DNA from: Stentor coeruleus
Lineage: Eukaryota; Ciliophora; Heterotrichea; Heterotrichida; Stentoridae
Direction of reading: 5' to 3'
Assembly: GCA_001970955.1 (NCBI GenBank)
Contig: MPUH01000063.1
Location: 61,818-125,817, forward strand
DNA length: 64,000 bases
The notes beneath the pieces were generated by a model, which did not search any database, was not told where the DNA came from, and worked only from the letters and a program-made list of their open reading frames with translations. A program made the position numbers and the translations under genes. Below are positions 1-10,352 of the stretch, in pieces (the stretch's first letter is position 1; every line of letters starts with the position of its first letter).

Positions 1-289
1 ATAAATTTAAGAAATCTTATGGAACTTATATTCTTAGCTAAATCGCTAAACTACTTAGTCTTTTTCAAATATAAATTGCTTTCATCATTCAAAGTTGCGC
101 TAAATTTACTAGAGAATTCTATCCTAGCCACAATAAATTAATTCAAAAAAATTAAGGCCTTTCTATATATATCATATCATAATAAACTTTATCAACTATT
201 TATCTCAGATCATAGGATCAAGTACCTAATAAAATTTATCACAATTTGTTATTGAAAAAAGCGAATATATACAAATCCCAATTATATTA

Positions 290-1654
290 TTAATAAATAA
301 CACATCCTTCAGTGTTAGGGTTTGCAGAGCTGGCAATTCTTTTTATCGTAGATCTAGGTGGGGTAACAGATCTATAAGCTTTTTCTTCATTTCTATGTGG
401 TTTACTCACAATAAACGACGACATTCTCTTAACACTAGGCTCAGAACAGGCTGTAAAATTATGATAACTGACTAGAAATTCAGGTACTGTAAGCTTAGGT
501 AGTAATGGAGAATCAACATATTCAAGTGTATCTTCAACATCTTGTTCTTTATTCTCAAGCAATAAATCAAGTTCATTTTTAGCTTTTGTGACAATCAAAC
601 CCGCAAGACTTGAGCTTTGAATTTTCCCATATCTGATAATTTTCTTAAAATAATGACAAGCTTTATCTATATTCTTCATATTCTTATAACACATTGCAAG
701 GAAGTAACCCGCTAACACATTTTTCTTGTTTTCTCTAAATATAATTTTAAACTGCAATGCACTTTCAAAAAACATTTCTCTATTATATTTTTGAATAGCC
801 ATAAGCAATCTTTGATCTTTAACAGCAATTCCAAAACCCTTCATATTAATCAGTGCAGACATGTGATTTCCAAACTGAAGGGATTCTTTCAAAGCTTTAA
901 GCATCAAATCAAATTTCTCCATTTCAAAATGCAAAAGCGCTAAAGATATTTTTACTATACCGATAAAGCTCCCTTTCGCTTGTATTATTGCTTGTGAGAA
1001 GTTTTCTTGAGCTTCTTGATACTTTCCTTGCATTTGCTGTACTTCAGCAAGAAAAAAGTGACATTTCGCTAGTTCTTCTGAGCTTTTAATAGCTTTTTCT
1101 AAGTATTTTTCTGCTTTGTTGAGTTTGATTTTAGCTTTATAGTACAAAGCTTGGAACATATGCAAGTCACTGTTGTTGGGTTCGATTTTCTTGCATTCCC
1201 TTAGAGCCTTTTTTGCTTTGGAAAGCTGGTTGAGTTTAAGGTAAATTTCAGATTTTTTAATATAAGCTGGTTGAAAGTCTTCTTTGCATTTAATCGAATT
1301 TTCAAGATAAAAAATGCAATCTTCATATCTACCTCTTTGGGCTATGATAAGTGCTAAAATGTAATAAGCTGCATATGTTTCGTTAGTTTTCAATGAAGTT
1401 AGCAAATGACTCTCTGCTATATCATAAAAGCCTTGCTTGTACAAGCACATACCCAAATGTAAGTTTGAATAAAAGTCTTGAGGGTTTTTAAGCAAACGAG
1501 ACTGGAATATTAGGATTAGCTCATTGACGAACTGAGCTGTTAAAACTCCAGATTGATTGCTGAGAATCCCTTTGCTTATTTTGCTGATGTCGTAGATACT
1601 TAGAATACCTGATGCGCTCACTTTTGAACCTGAATTCGAACAGCTGTTTCCCAT
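290..1654 (-). CDS. TPR-repeat protein with predicted N-terminal acylation
   Basis: This 454-residue protein is built mainly of tetratricopeptide-like helical hairpins from about residue 60 to 340, visible as recurring patterns such as LHLGMCLYKQGFYDIAESHL and AEKYLEKAIKSSEELAKCHF. TPR proteins are scaffolds for protein-protein contacts; the partner cannot be told. The start MGNSCS has Gly2 and Cys5, typical of N-myristoylation plus palmitoylation, so membrane attachment is likely (inference). The C-terminal 70 residues are Ser/Thr/Pro-rich and basic and end in CVIY, which has the CaaX spacing but an unusual last residue. Single exon, TAA stop. No neighbour shares an obvious pathway. Confidence 0.8.
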   Translation of the reverse strand: MGNSCSNSGSKVSASGILSIYDISKISKGILSNQSGVLTAQFVNELILIFQSRLLKNPQDFYSNLHLGMCLYKQGFYDIAESHLLTSLKTNETYAAYYILALIIAQRGRYEDCIFYLENSIKCKEDFQPAYIKKSEIYLKLNQLSKAKKALRECKKIEPNNSDLHMFQALYYKAKIKLNKAEKYLEKAIKSSEELAKCHFFLAEVQQMQGKYQEAQENFSQAIIQAKGSFIGIVKISLALLHFEMEKFDLMLKALKESLQFGNHMSALINMKGFGIAVKDQRLLMAIQKYNREMFFESALQFKIIFRENKKNVLAGYFLAMCYKNMKNIDKACHYFKKIIRYGKIQSSSLAGLIVTKAKNELDLLLENKEQDVEDTLEYVDSPLLPKLTVPEFLVSYHNFTACSEPSVKRMSSFIVSKPHRNEEKAYRSVTPPRSTIKRIASSANPNTEGCVIY

Positions 1655-3348
1655 TTTGAAATTATAAAGAAACTTGCGTTGTCTTAATGATAGAAACAGA
1701 GATAGAGCAAGTAATTGATTAATAAATAGGTTAGTTTTTTTAAATAGATTATTTTATTACTGAAGATATACTTATGAAATATTTGCTTAGTAGTATATTG
1801 TAAGGCTTTCTGAATTTCTAATGCTTTACTAGTTATATCAAAACATTTACTCGATAAATTCTTCTCTAATATTCTTCTTGGTAATTATCTAGGATTTTTT
1901 ATATCAAAATGGAAAATGCAAGCTAAAATATTTAGCATTTATTTTCTTGCCAGCAGGATTATTTCTAATTTAGCTTTCTTTGTCTTTAGTTAGTCGCTAA
2001 ATAGTTATTAAGCAAAATTTTCTTCCTAGAGTGCGGCAAATCATACTAATCCAAATAAAATTCTAAATATACTCATTCTTGTATCCTTTAAAATCATCTT
2101 CAAATGTTAAGGTATGCTGGGCTTACATCAATAATCTAATTTGAAAATTCAGTGTAATGTAGTTCATTTAATTTATGCTGCTTTCTGGGTAAAGCTTATG
2201 AAATCACACAGTCGAGATTTTTCTAACTTGGTTATGCAAAGCATGAGTTCTTTTGTAAAAGCTATTCATATTTTTAAAATTATTGTCATTTGGCTTTTTC
2301 AGCTTTATTAATTTTGAATCAGCATTTGAGGCATTCTATTAAGCTTATATATTTTATTCATTATCTAAAATTTCACTTAAAAAACCAATTTTCAGGCGTA
2401 CACTTATAAGACTCATAAACTACAAACTCAAAAAAAATAATTTGCTTTTATTCTTATAATAGTAATTTTAATTTAGTTCTATTGATTTAAATTTATATCT
2501 TTATCTTGCATTTTCTTAATCTTAAAAAAATTTATTGTTTGCAAGTAAATAATTTTTTATAATTTCACTTTAGTTGTCCTCTTATAAATATTTTGAATAT
2601 TCCAAGGAAAGATCTCTTCGGACATATGATATATTTTTAGTTAAAATTTTGCTTAAGACAAAAAATATAGCAAAGGTAAGTTTTTAAAGCAAAAAATTAA
2701 TAAAAAATATAATATTGATATTGCATCATTAATTTAGAGATTATACTTATTAAATGATATATATAAGCTGGCTGTTATATTATTGCTGGCCAAGCTTTGG
2801 AATCGAAGACTTAAGTCTAAAGCTTATGCTCATTACTGAAATAAAAAGACTCGCTGCTGCTTAAGAATTCAACAGGTAATCACCTTAGAGTATTGTATTA
2901 ATCTGTATGCAACTTGATAACTAAAAACTTTACAATGAAGTAGGATGCTATCTATGCAAGCGTTTATAAAATCAGCAAAGGGATAAAAAAAAAATTCTGC
3001 TATCAGTTACGCAAGAAGCTTTGAAATTAAAATAATCAGATGATTATAGAAGAAATTAAACAAATTTTAAACATAAACGAATCAGATAGCATCAGAAAAA
3101 AGTTTGAAATAAGTCAAGTGATAATTTCTAATATAATAAAATAAGCTTGCCATAACTTTTTAAATCTCAATTATAATAGCCCTCTACTTTTATTTAGTTT
3201 TAAGTAAAAATCAAGATACTGATTTCAACCTGATTGTATTAAACCCAATCCTAATCTAATACTATTATCTTATTTCTTCAAAATATTACTTAAATAATAC
3301 CCTCTCAGATTTCTGCATAAACAAACAAAAATATTATTGTTCACTTGC
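1655..3348. other. 1.7-kb AT-rich spacer without a supported gene
   Basis: No ORF with gene-like composition and no tRNA-like box was found. Around 2940-3145 one plus-strand frame is nearly open for about 70 codons, broken by TAG, TGA and TAA, and includes stretches like RKKFEISQVIISNIIK that could be an eroded helix-turn-helix. This is too weak to call a pseudogene. Confidence 0.5.
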
Positions 3349-3852
3349 ATGGGGCAAATAATAGGACAGCAAAAACAAGAGATTTCTTCATCATATATCT
3401 ACCCGATGCCTGGCACTTCAGGTTGCTCTTTAAAAAAACATAGTTTCATTAGTGTTTATACAGACAAAGATATTGTCATGCTTAGGGTTTTCCCTCAAAT
3501 GACAGGCAAGCAGCTTAAAAATATTTTATCTAACAAGACTGGGAAAAATTGGAAAGTTATGTATAAAGGTGCTGAGATAAGAAACGACTTAAAAATTGAA
3601 GAACAGGATATACAAGAAGGAGCTTTGATAAAAGCTATTCCAGACAAAAAACTAGACTTTGATGTAAATTCCGCTTTTATGCTAAGTTTCAACAAATCTA
3701 CTATAGCTCATCATCATCGGGCAGAGAGCTCAAACTTCTCTAAACATCTAGACTTAAGCAATGATCTTTCAAAATATTCAGTTCCTGAAGTTGAAGTTCT
3801 GCAAAATAAATCTAATCATCGAAGAGCTTATAGTCGGAACTTTATTGTATAG
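3349..3852 (+). CDS. Small ubiquitin-like-fold protein
   Basis: A 167-residue protein. I start it at the ATG at 3349 (MGQIIGQQ), because upstream in-frame sequence offers only TTG. Residues about 30-100 look like a divergent ubiquitin-like domain: a beta hairpin, then LKNILSNKTGKNWKVMYKGA, where the WKVMYKGAEI stretch corresponds to the ubiquitin QRLIFAGKQL strand, then a ...GALIKAIP last strand. There is no C-terminal diglycine, so it is probably not conjugated. The rest is a Ser/His-rich tail. The start MGQ could be myristoylated. Function unknown. It ends 102 bp upstream of the WD40-channel gene on the same strand. Confidence 0.65.
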   Translation: MGQIIGQQKQEISSSYIYPMPGTSGCSLKKHSFISVYTDKDIVMLRVFPQMTGKQLKNILSNKTGKNWKVMYKGAEIRNDLKIEEQDIQEGALIKAIPDKKLDFDVNSAFMLSFNKSTIAHHHRAESSNFSKHLDLSNDLSKYSVPEVEVLQNKSNHRRAYSRNFIV

Positions 3853-3954
3853 TAACTAGGTATAATAGTTTGTAATAAGGCATTTTTGGTATTAAATCTT
3901 CATTGTAGTAATAAAACCTTTATATAATAAGTCTAATAGATTAGTGGTTATAAT

Positions 3955-6900
3955 ATGAAGTCTTTAAGCCAAGGGTTTACTATGGAGACTCTGACAAAAC
4001 TAGATTTTTCAGTTGACCCAAGCATATTTTATAGAGACTGCACTATGCATATCAAAGAAGACTTTAAAGATCTTATAGCCTATTTCTCTCAATATAAACC
4101 CAGCTACATCAGTACTCCATTCAGAGGAAATTGTATGAAGATGACTAATGACCGACTAAACTTTATTTTCACCTCCAAAGAAGGGCGTATTGCATCCAGT
4201 ATCATCGATAAAAAGCAACTTATGCTTGATAATAAAGTTAGTCAGAACTCAGTTAAATGTTTAGCTATCTCAAAAAATGACTTTGTGTACATTGGCACAA
4301 AAGATCATCAAATACACAAACTTAGTCTTTTAACACTAGTTGAAGATAATGTTTTACGAGGGCATGAAGGGCCAGTCACAAGCCTTCATATTTCTCAAGA
4401 CGATAAAAAACTTTTTTCATCTAGTGACGATATGAAAGTTATGATCTGGAATCTACGTAAAGGTACAGGTAAAGAATTATATAAGCATGATGATAAAGTT
4501 AAATGCTTAGACCTAAGCTGTGATAATGTGCATTTAGTTTCAGGATCTTCAGATGGTGGATTGATAGTTTATGATATTGTTAATAGGAAAATTGTATTTG
4601 ATTTTGATAAATTAGAAGATACAGTTATATCTTGTGTGAAAATATCATCGAAAAACAGCTATCTTATTGCAGGAGACTCAAGACCAAGAATTAGAGTCTG
4701 GGAATTTGGAATATGGAATCTTAAACATGAATTTGGAGGGCATACTCAGATAGTTAAATGCTTGGATATATCTGAAGATGAGAGTTTCTTTGTATCTGGA
4801 GGCAAAGACAGTATGATTAAAGTCTGGGATTTGATTAAATGGAAAGATGAAACTACTTTGCATGGACATTCAAGAAGTGTAAAAAGCATAATAATAGACA
4901 ATGAGGAGCATGTATTACACAGTTTAAGTCAAGACTGTAAAATTATGACTTCAAAAATCCCTAAATTCGAAAATCACATCAATGTTGCTACAGACTCGGC
5001 ATTATTAAAGATTATGATTAACCCTAAAGATAGAATCGTTTATGCATTTAACCAATTTGGTAATGTTCTATACAAGAGAAAAGATAAATTTGAAGAGTTT
5101 GTGAACTATGGTAAAGATATATTAAACTGGAATTTTATTAATAGTGGTTTGCAGTTAGCATTAGTAGAGAGACCAAGCAGCTCAATGAAGCTCGAAGTTA
5201 CACTAGTAGATTGTTACCATGACAAATCAAAAAGAGTTGTGCTGTTCAAAACAGACTCAGAGGCTACTTCAGCATTAGCTTCAGATAACGGAGAATTTTT
5301 TATTGTAGGTATGCAGTTTAAAGTAGCAGTGTATTCAATGGCTTCACAACAAAAGCTCAAAGTATTCACTACACATGCTACTGCTGTTAAAGCTTTAGCT
5401 TTACACGAAGAGCATTTATTTGCAGGAGATGAAGGTGGAATTATAAGATACTATATACTGAAAGATGGATTTTTCGAAAAAGGACAACTCGTTGATGATA
5501 CTCATAATGCTGTTGATCTAATCAGATTACTCATTCCTGAGCGTTTAGTATTTTCTGCAGCTTCTGATGGTACAATTCTCATATGGAGTTTTGAAAAACT
5601 TCAGTGCATAAATAAAATTTTCATGAATAATCAAATCACTGAGATTTATTTTACAAAGGATAACCAGAACTTCTTTGTGAATTTCTGTTCAATGATTAGT
5701 ATATTCAACATTGAAAGTTTATCTAAAGTTGGGACTATTACATTGGAAAATGCTAACGAAGCAATTGGATTTTCTTTTGATGAAAAAGATATTTACTTGA
5801 GTTTTGGGCATTATTATAAAGTCCTCGAAAATCCTCTAAAGACTACAAATATTAACATTTATGGTAACCATAGTGAAATGCAAAAGTATTTAGATTATGT
5901 AATAAAAATCATTAATGAAGAAGTACCGAAACACGTGGATTCTATGGATGATTGGCTTATTGAACCTTACCATATAAACACTTTGCATTTGTATGCATTT
6001 TTTAACCTTTATAACCATTTAGAAAAAAGTATTCAGGAAAATGCAAGCTTTTTCTCAAGCAAGCATGGATACTCACCTATGATAATCAGTATAGAAAAAG
6101 GTTTTGCCAAATGCATAGACAGTATATATGATGCTCTAAAAGAACGTTCCAGTTTCGATAAAATGGCTCTTTATGGCTTATCAAGTGCTCTTCCATCTTT
6201 AAATAGATCAAGTTATGGTAGATTGCATGAATTATACAATATAGCTTATGGATCTTCATTTGCTTTAACTATGCCAAAATTTATAGAAGATTCTGAAATA
6301 CTTCCTAAGATAGTCAAAAGCAAAAGGTATTTTAAACCTCCAGAACGCTTTGTTGAAGAGTACAAATACAAGTATGAAGAAGTAGCTATTGAGTTTATGC
6401 AAAGCTTCGTTAAAATCAATACTCGCTTAGGTGCTAGTGATAGTTTGGAATTCATGAGAAGTCTTATTGAATGTAAAAACAATGAAGTCTATTGCAGTAA
6501 TTTGATTAAAATAATTTTAGAAGACAAGTGGAGGACTATTCGCTGGTTACTAGTTGTTGAAACTTTGCTTTATATTGTGTATCTTATCATGATTTGCAAA
6601 TATGCCCTTCATGAAGGTGATCGAACTTATTTGATTATTCCTTTCGCCATTAACATATTTCTGTTCATCTATGAGATTTTACAAATGATAGCTTCTAAAG
6701 GTATGTATTTCACTAGCTTTTGGAACTATATTGATATGTTCAGATTCCTTATTTTCACACTATATTGCATTTTTATTAAATTTGATGTGAAAGACGAAAG
6801 TGGTGAATGGAGAATCCAAGAACGCCTTCTGATTGCAACTGCAGTTTTTTCTCTTATCCGTGGAATCAGTTACTTTAGAATATTCCAAACAACAAGATGG

Positions 6901-7467
6901 ATAATCAAATTGATTTTTGATGTTATGAATGAGCTTTGGGCTTTGATATTCATTATAGCATATACAATTATATGCTCTAGTGTACTTTATCAAGGCCTAG
7001 TCAAAGATGTTGACTTTGTTGTAGCTTTCAAAATCGATAACTTAGAAACCTTTAGAGTAGAATGGCTTTCAGTATTATTTATATTGGTTATCAATCCTAT
7101 TATAGTCCTTAATTTGTATATCGCTATTGTTGGAGATACATTTGAAAAGAGTCAGAATGAACAGACTATATTAGATGGACAAGAACTAGCTGAAATGATA
7201 TATGAAGGAGAAATTTTATTATTTTGCAACAGAAGATATAAAAAAGCTAAATTCTTACATGTTCTAAGAGAAGAGCATTTAGAAATTAAAGCCCAAAATA
7301 CTTCAGGTCAAAGAATTATTAGAATTGCAGATGGAGCAGCAGGGATAGAAAAATCTTGCACAAGAAGCTTAAGTGATATCAACGATCTAAAAGGGTTTAT
7401 TGAAATCAAAACTGCTGAGATTGAAGAGACAACAAATGAAATCCTCCAGCAACTAAGAAAAGAGTAA
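3955..7467 (+). CDS. WD40-repeat / TRP-like ion channel fusion
   Basis: A 1170-residue membrane protein. Residues about 95-640 form two WD40 propellers; clear blades read VLRGHEGPVTSLHISQDDKK, VKVWDL-type ends and GGHTQIVKCLDISEDESFFV. A helical linker (about 680-840) follows, then six membrane segments at about 860-885, 893-915, 925-942, 955-985, 993-1014 and 1036-1062. The last reads IVLNLYIAIVGDTFE, the S6 signature of TRP/polycystin cation channels, with a loop resembling a pore region before it. The cytosolic tail is about 110 residues. WD40 domains usually bind partners, so a gated cation channel on a scaffold is the reading (inference). Single exon, TAA stop. The next gene starts 15 nt later in the same frame. 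Confidence 0.8.
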   Translation: MKSLSQGFTMETLTKLDFSVDPSIFYRDCTMHIKEDFKDLIAYFSQYKPSYISTPFRGNCMKMTNDRLNFIFTSKEGRIASSIIDKKQLMLDNKVSQNSVKCLAISKNDFVYIGTKDHQIHKLSLLTLVEDNVLRGHEGPVTSLHISQDDKKLFSSSDDMKVMIWNLRKGTGKELYKHDDKVKCLDLSCDNVHLVSGSSDGGLIVYDIVNRKIVFDFDKLEDTVISCVKISSKNSYLIAGDSRPRIRVWEFGIWNLKHEFGGHTQIVKCLDISEDESFFVSGGKDSMIKVWDLIKWKDETTLHGHSRSVKSIIIDNEEHVLHSLSQDCKIMTSKIPKFENHINVATDSALLKIMINPKDRIVYAFNQFGNVLYKRKDKFEEFVNYGKDILNWNFINSGLQLALVERPSSSMKLEVTLVDCYHDKSKRVVLFKTDSEATSALASDNGEFFIVGMQFKVAVYSMASQQKLKVFTTHATAVKALALHEEHLFAGDEGGIIRYYILKDGFFEKGQLVDDTHNAVDLIRLLIPERLVFSAASDGTILIWSFEKLQCINKIFMNNQITEIYFTKDNQNFFVNFCSMISIFNIESLSKVGTITLENANEAIGFSFDEKDIYLSFGHYYKVLENPLKTTNINIYGNHSEMQKYLDYVIKIINEEVPKHVDSMDDWLIEPYHINTLHLYAFFNLYNHLEKSIQENASFFSSKHGYSPMIISIEKGFAKCIDSIYDALKERSSFDKMALYGLSSALPSLNRSSYGRLHELYNIAYGSSFALTMPKFIEDSEILPKIVKSKRYFKPPERFVEEYKYKYEEVAIEFMQSFVKINTRLGASDSLEFMRSLIECKNNEVYCSNLIKIILEDKWRTIRWLLVVETLLYIVYLIMICKYALHEGDRTYLIIPFAINIFLFIYEILQMIASKGMYFTSFWNYIDMFRFLIFTLYCIFIKFDVKDESGEWRIQERLLIATAVFSLIRGISYFRIFQTTRWIIKLIFDVMNELWALIFIIAYTIICSSVLYQGLVKDVDFVVAFKIDNLETFRVEWLSVLFILVINPIIVLNLYIAIVGDTFEKSQNEQTILDGQELAEMIYEGEILLFCNRRYKKAKFLHVLREEHLEIKAQNTSGQRIIRIADGAAGIEKSCTRSLSDINDLKGFIEIKTAEIEETTNEILQQLRKE

Positions 7468-7482
7468 GTAGTAATCAATTAA

Positions 7483-7839
7483 ATGGCGTCGATATATGAT
7501 AAGTACGGAGGAGAGGCATTCTGGGAAAATGTCTTAGATGCATTTTATGAGAAAAATTTGTCTGACAGTAGTTTAGCGAGCTTTTTTGCAGGCAAAGATG
7601 TGAATCGAATCAAGCTTATGAATCGTGGATTGTTGGCAGCTGCTTTTAATCCATCAGCAGATCATTTTTCCATATCGGTTAAACGTGTGCACACTGCATT
7701 TAGCGTTTCTGAGGCGGCATTTGATGGTTTTGCTAGAAATTTGAGTCTTGTTCTAAGCAACTTTAAAGTCCAAGATGAGGATATTGAAGAGATACTTATA
7801 GTAGTGAATTCATTTAAGGAAGACGTAGTACATCAGTAA
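7483..7839 (+). CDS. Truncated haemoglobin (protozoan/cyanobacterial type)
   Basis: A 118-residue globin of the 2-over-2 truncated family, the usual length. The N-terminus SIYDKYGGEAFWENVLDAFY is the family signature, with Tyr22 at the distal B10 position. KRVHTAF places the proximal haem ligand at His70, and the helix AAFDGFARNLSLVL follows as expected. It should bind haem and handle O2 or NO in the cytosol. It lies 15 nt after the stop of the channel gene, in the same frame, separated by two TAA codons. Its codon usage is slightly richer in G/C than the channel gene. Confidence 0.9.
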   Translation: MASIYDKYGGEAFWENVLDAFYEKNLSDSSLASFFAGKDVNRIKLMNRGLLAAAFNPSADHFSISVKRVHTAFSVSEAAFDGFARNLSLVLSNFKVQDEDIEEILIVVNSFKEDVVHQ

Positions 7840-8221
7840 ATATAAGTAGTTAGATGCTTAGAGATGTTGAGTGGATTTAAAAATCAGAATTTACGTGAAT
7901 TAAAGTATATTTACTTGAGACTGGAAGCGAAAATTGGTGGTATATAAATGGATTGATCATGCTTAGATTTTTTAAGTGGAAGCTCATTATAATCTTAAGT
8001 AAAGTAAGAAAATAATAATAAAAAGAAGTTATAGAAGTAGTTTTTTATGCCTATTAATGATTATAGATATTATTATAGGAAATCTCTAAGACAGTCATAA
8101 ATGTATTATATAATTAGTGATAGAAAGCTTACCTAGAATTTTATAGAAATCTATCTTAGTGATTGTGCTTGCATGATAGTCAATCTTGCAAAAACTTAAG
8201 TAAACTATCTTATTTCTTAAT
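7840..8221. other. Convergent intergenic spacer
   Basis: AT-rich sequence between convergent genes. Nothing recognisable was seen. Confidence 0.5.
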
Positions 8222-9169
8222 CTAATTTCCTATTTCAATAACTCTTGACAATGGTGTAACATTTGATATGTCAATATTTTTATTGGGTTTATAAGGTTTT
8301 CCTTTAGAAATTAATAGTACGTAGAAGTATTTGCTTAAAAATGTTTGGTCAATGTCAATAAAAAATCCATTAGATGAATATTTCTCATAATTAACTTTAA
8401 CCCAGCAAAGAGGCTGAATTTCTCTTAGAGTCTTTTTGAAAATAACAGATTCATACTCTTTTCCTTGGATCACTTTCATTTTCAGATCTAAGATTTCTGC
8501 GCTTCTTATGGTATCTTCCTTTGTTTTGCATGAATAAAAATTTTGAATCAAAGACAAATCCTCAATTTTTTCAAAACTACTAAAACACATTAAAATTTCG
8601 CATGGGCAAGTAAATCCTACCGTAGGGATTTTTATAAAGATTTTTTCAATCTTTGCAAATAAATACTTTTGACAATTTGCCTTTTCTTCAATATATGCAA
8701 GATAAAACACATTTTCAGATACTTTGTATTCAATAGGCTGCTCAGATAAATTTACGCTTATATTTGGTGAAAATATATATTTGATTAAAGCATTTTCTCC
8801 CAAAACTGTACAGTGAGTTCCTTCATCTTGCGTCAATTTCCATATGAAATAGCCACCAAGATCTCCATATGTTCCTCCATTGGTGTAAAAAGGGTGAAAT
8901 ACATTTTGTAGTTGAGTATCTGAAGAGTTGTATAGATTTAAAAGAATGCTTTTCCATGGGTATATAGATGGTGAGTATTTAATTCCGAGTAGAGATAATG
9001 CCAGATTTTGCATGAAGTCTTCATTCCTTTTGAAGAAATAAAGGAAAAACTTACAAGTAACAAAAAGTTGTGCAAAATCTGTTAGTTCAAGGTATTTAAT
9101 GATTTCTAAAAAATTGCTATTTGTGAGTTCAATAAACTTCATATTATTATATTGAATGATACAACCCAA
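8222..9169 (-). CDS. F-box-like protein, paralogue A
   Basis: A 315-residue protein, or 306 if it starts at the second ATG (9142, MKFIEL), which aligns with the paralogue's conserved start. Residues about 10-55 read NSNFLEIIKYLELTDFAQLF followed by a CKFF motif, the three-helix pattern of an F-box that would recruit SKP1. The remaining about 250 residues form a domain I do not recognise, with conserved Cys/Trp motifs (FTCPCEILMCFSS, CWVKVN). By family analogy it would be a substrate adaptor of an SCF ubiquitin ligase. It is about 60% similar by eye to 10353-11324 and in the same orientation. TAG stop. Confidence 0.65.
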   Translation of the reverse strand: MGCIIQYNNMKFIELTNSNFLEIIKYLELTDFAQLFVTCKFFLYFFKRNEDFMQNLALSLLGIKYSPSIYPWKSILLNLYNSSDTQLQNVFHPFYTNGGTYGDLGGYFIWKLTQDEGTHCTVLGENALIKYIFSPNISVNLSEQPIEYKVSENVFYLAYIEEKANCQKYLFAKIEKIFIKIPTVGFTCPCEILMCFSSFEKIEDLSLIQNFYSCKTKEDTIRSAEILDLKMKVIQGKEYESVIFKKTLREIQPLCWVKVNYEKYSSNGFFIDIDQTFLSKYFYVLLISKGKPYKPNKNIDISNVTPLSRVIEIGN

Positions 9170-10352
9170 ATTTATTAGAAATTATTTTAATATGCAATTG
9201 ATGAAATTTTAGACTTTAAAATATTAAATTAACTTTTAGTAGTCTGCTTAAAGAATATTACAACAAAATAATTTGGATGGAGAAAGTGACACACACCTTT
9301 AAGCTAAAGTAAGCATTGCTTTTGTAAATGGCTATCAAATAAGATTCAAATTTTTTTACTTAAGCAATTTACTCGGAACTTTGCATACTCAACAGAAAAT
9401 ACAGGAATATGAGGATAGAATAAAAATTTGTGTGATCAAAATACAAAGTTGTAAGCATTTACTGAATTCATTTTATTAAAAAATGACTACTTGAATATAA
9501 TATCGAAAGAAAGCATACTTATGATGATACGGGTTCAAGTTGAATAAATATTCTCATGCACATCAAATTAATTATCCAACGATAGATGCTTACGATTAGT
9601 GTAAATGAATAATCCAGTAATTATTTATAGAATTTGCAAAGGAACTTATTTGTGAATTTATTTGATAGTAAAATGCTATAAAAGTTTTAAACTCTTTATG
9701 AATTCAGGATTAATTTTAGTATGATTCCAAACCTATAGTTGATGCAATATATTTATTTAATAGCATACAATTTAAAAAATATTTTGTTAGTCTCTCGAAC
9801 AAAAGTATTCCATAATTTGATAACTTCAGTGATTTTTTTTAATTAAAAGCATTGTTTTTACTATTTAATAAATCAAATGTTTTTCAGGAGAAAATAATCT
9901 GTATAAGTTGCTTGGGAATAACAAACCTACAATTTTCCAAAAGAAATTTTCGAAGCAGTGCTATAAATTGTAAGAAAAGTAAAACTATTAGAAAAATATT
10001 TTTTACACTCAAAAAGCAGGATCAAACCGATTTAATTGCAGTTATTCATTTTAGTAATAAATTTTTCAAAAAAATTATCATATTAACACTTATTGGGAAA
10101 AATTTACTCATTAAGTATATTCAACTTAATAGTATTTAAATATACAATCTAACCCTACTTTTAGAGAACCTCTATAATAAACTCCTAATCAATAGAACAT
10201 AAAATCAAATATTTCAAATAAAAACATAATTTTCATTAGTGAAAATAGACAGAGAAGTTATAAAACTTAAAATTTGTTAGAAATAACTGTAATCGGTTAA
10301 ATATATTTATAAGCATCTGATAATTTTTAAAAAAATCAAACTAACCTATTTT
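9170..10352. other. Spacer between F-box paralogues
   Basis: AT-rich with no supported gene. The plus-strand ORF at 9852-10139 is lysine/isoleucine-rich and lacks recognisable features; I treat it as chance. I found no third, decayed F-box copy by eye. Confidence 0.5.

Noticed and set aside
2940-3145. Possible decayed helix-turn-helix gene
   Set aside because: Near-open frame of about 70 codons with three stops; no firm homology and stop density is not far from chance.
9852-10139. 95-codon plus-strand ORF
   Set aside because: Composition is that of AT-rich noncoding DNA (Ile/Lys/Phe/Asn) and no domain or good start context is visible.
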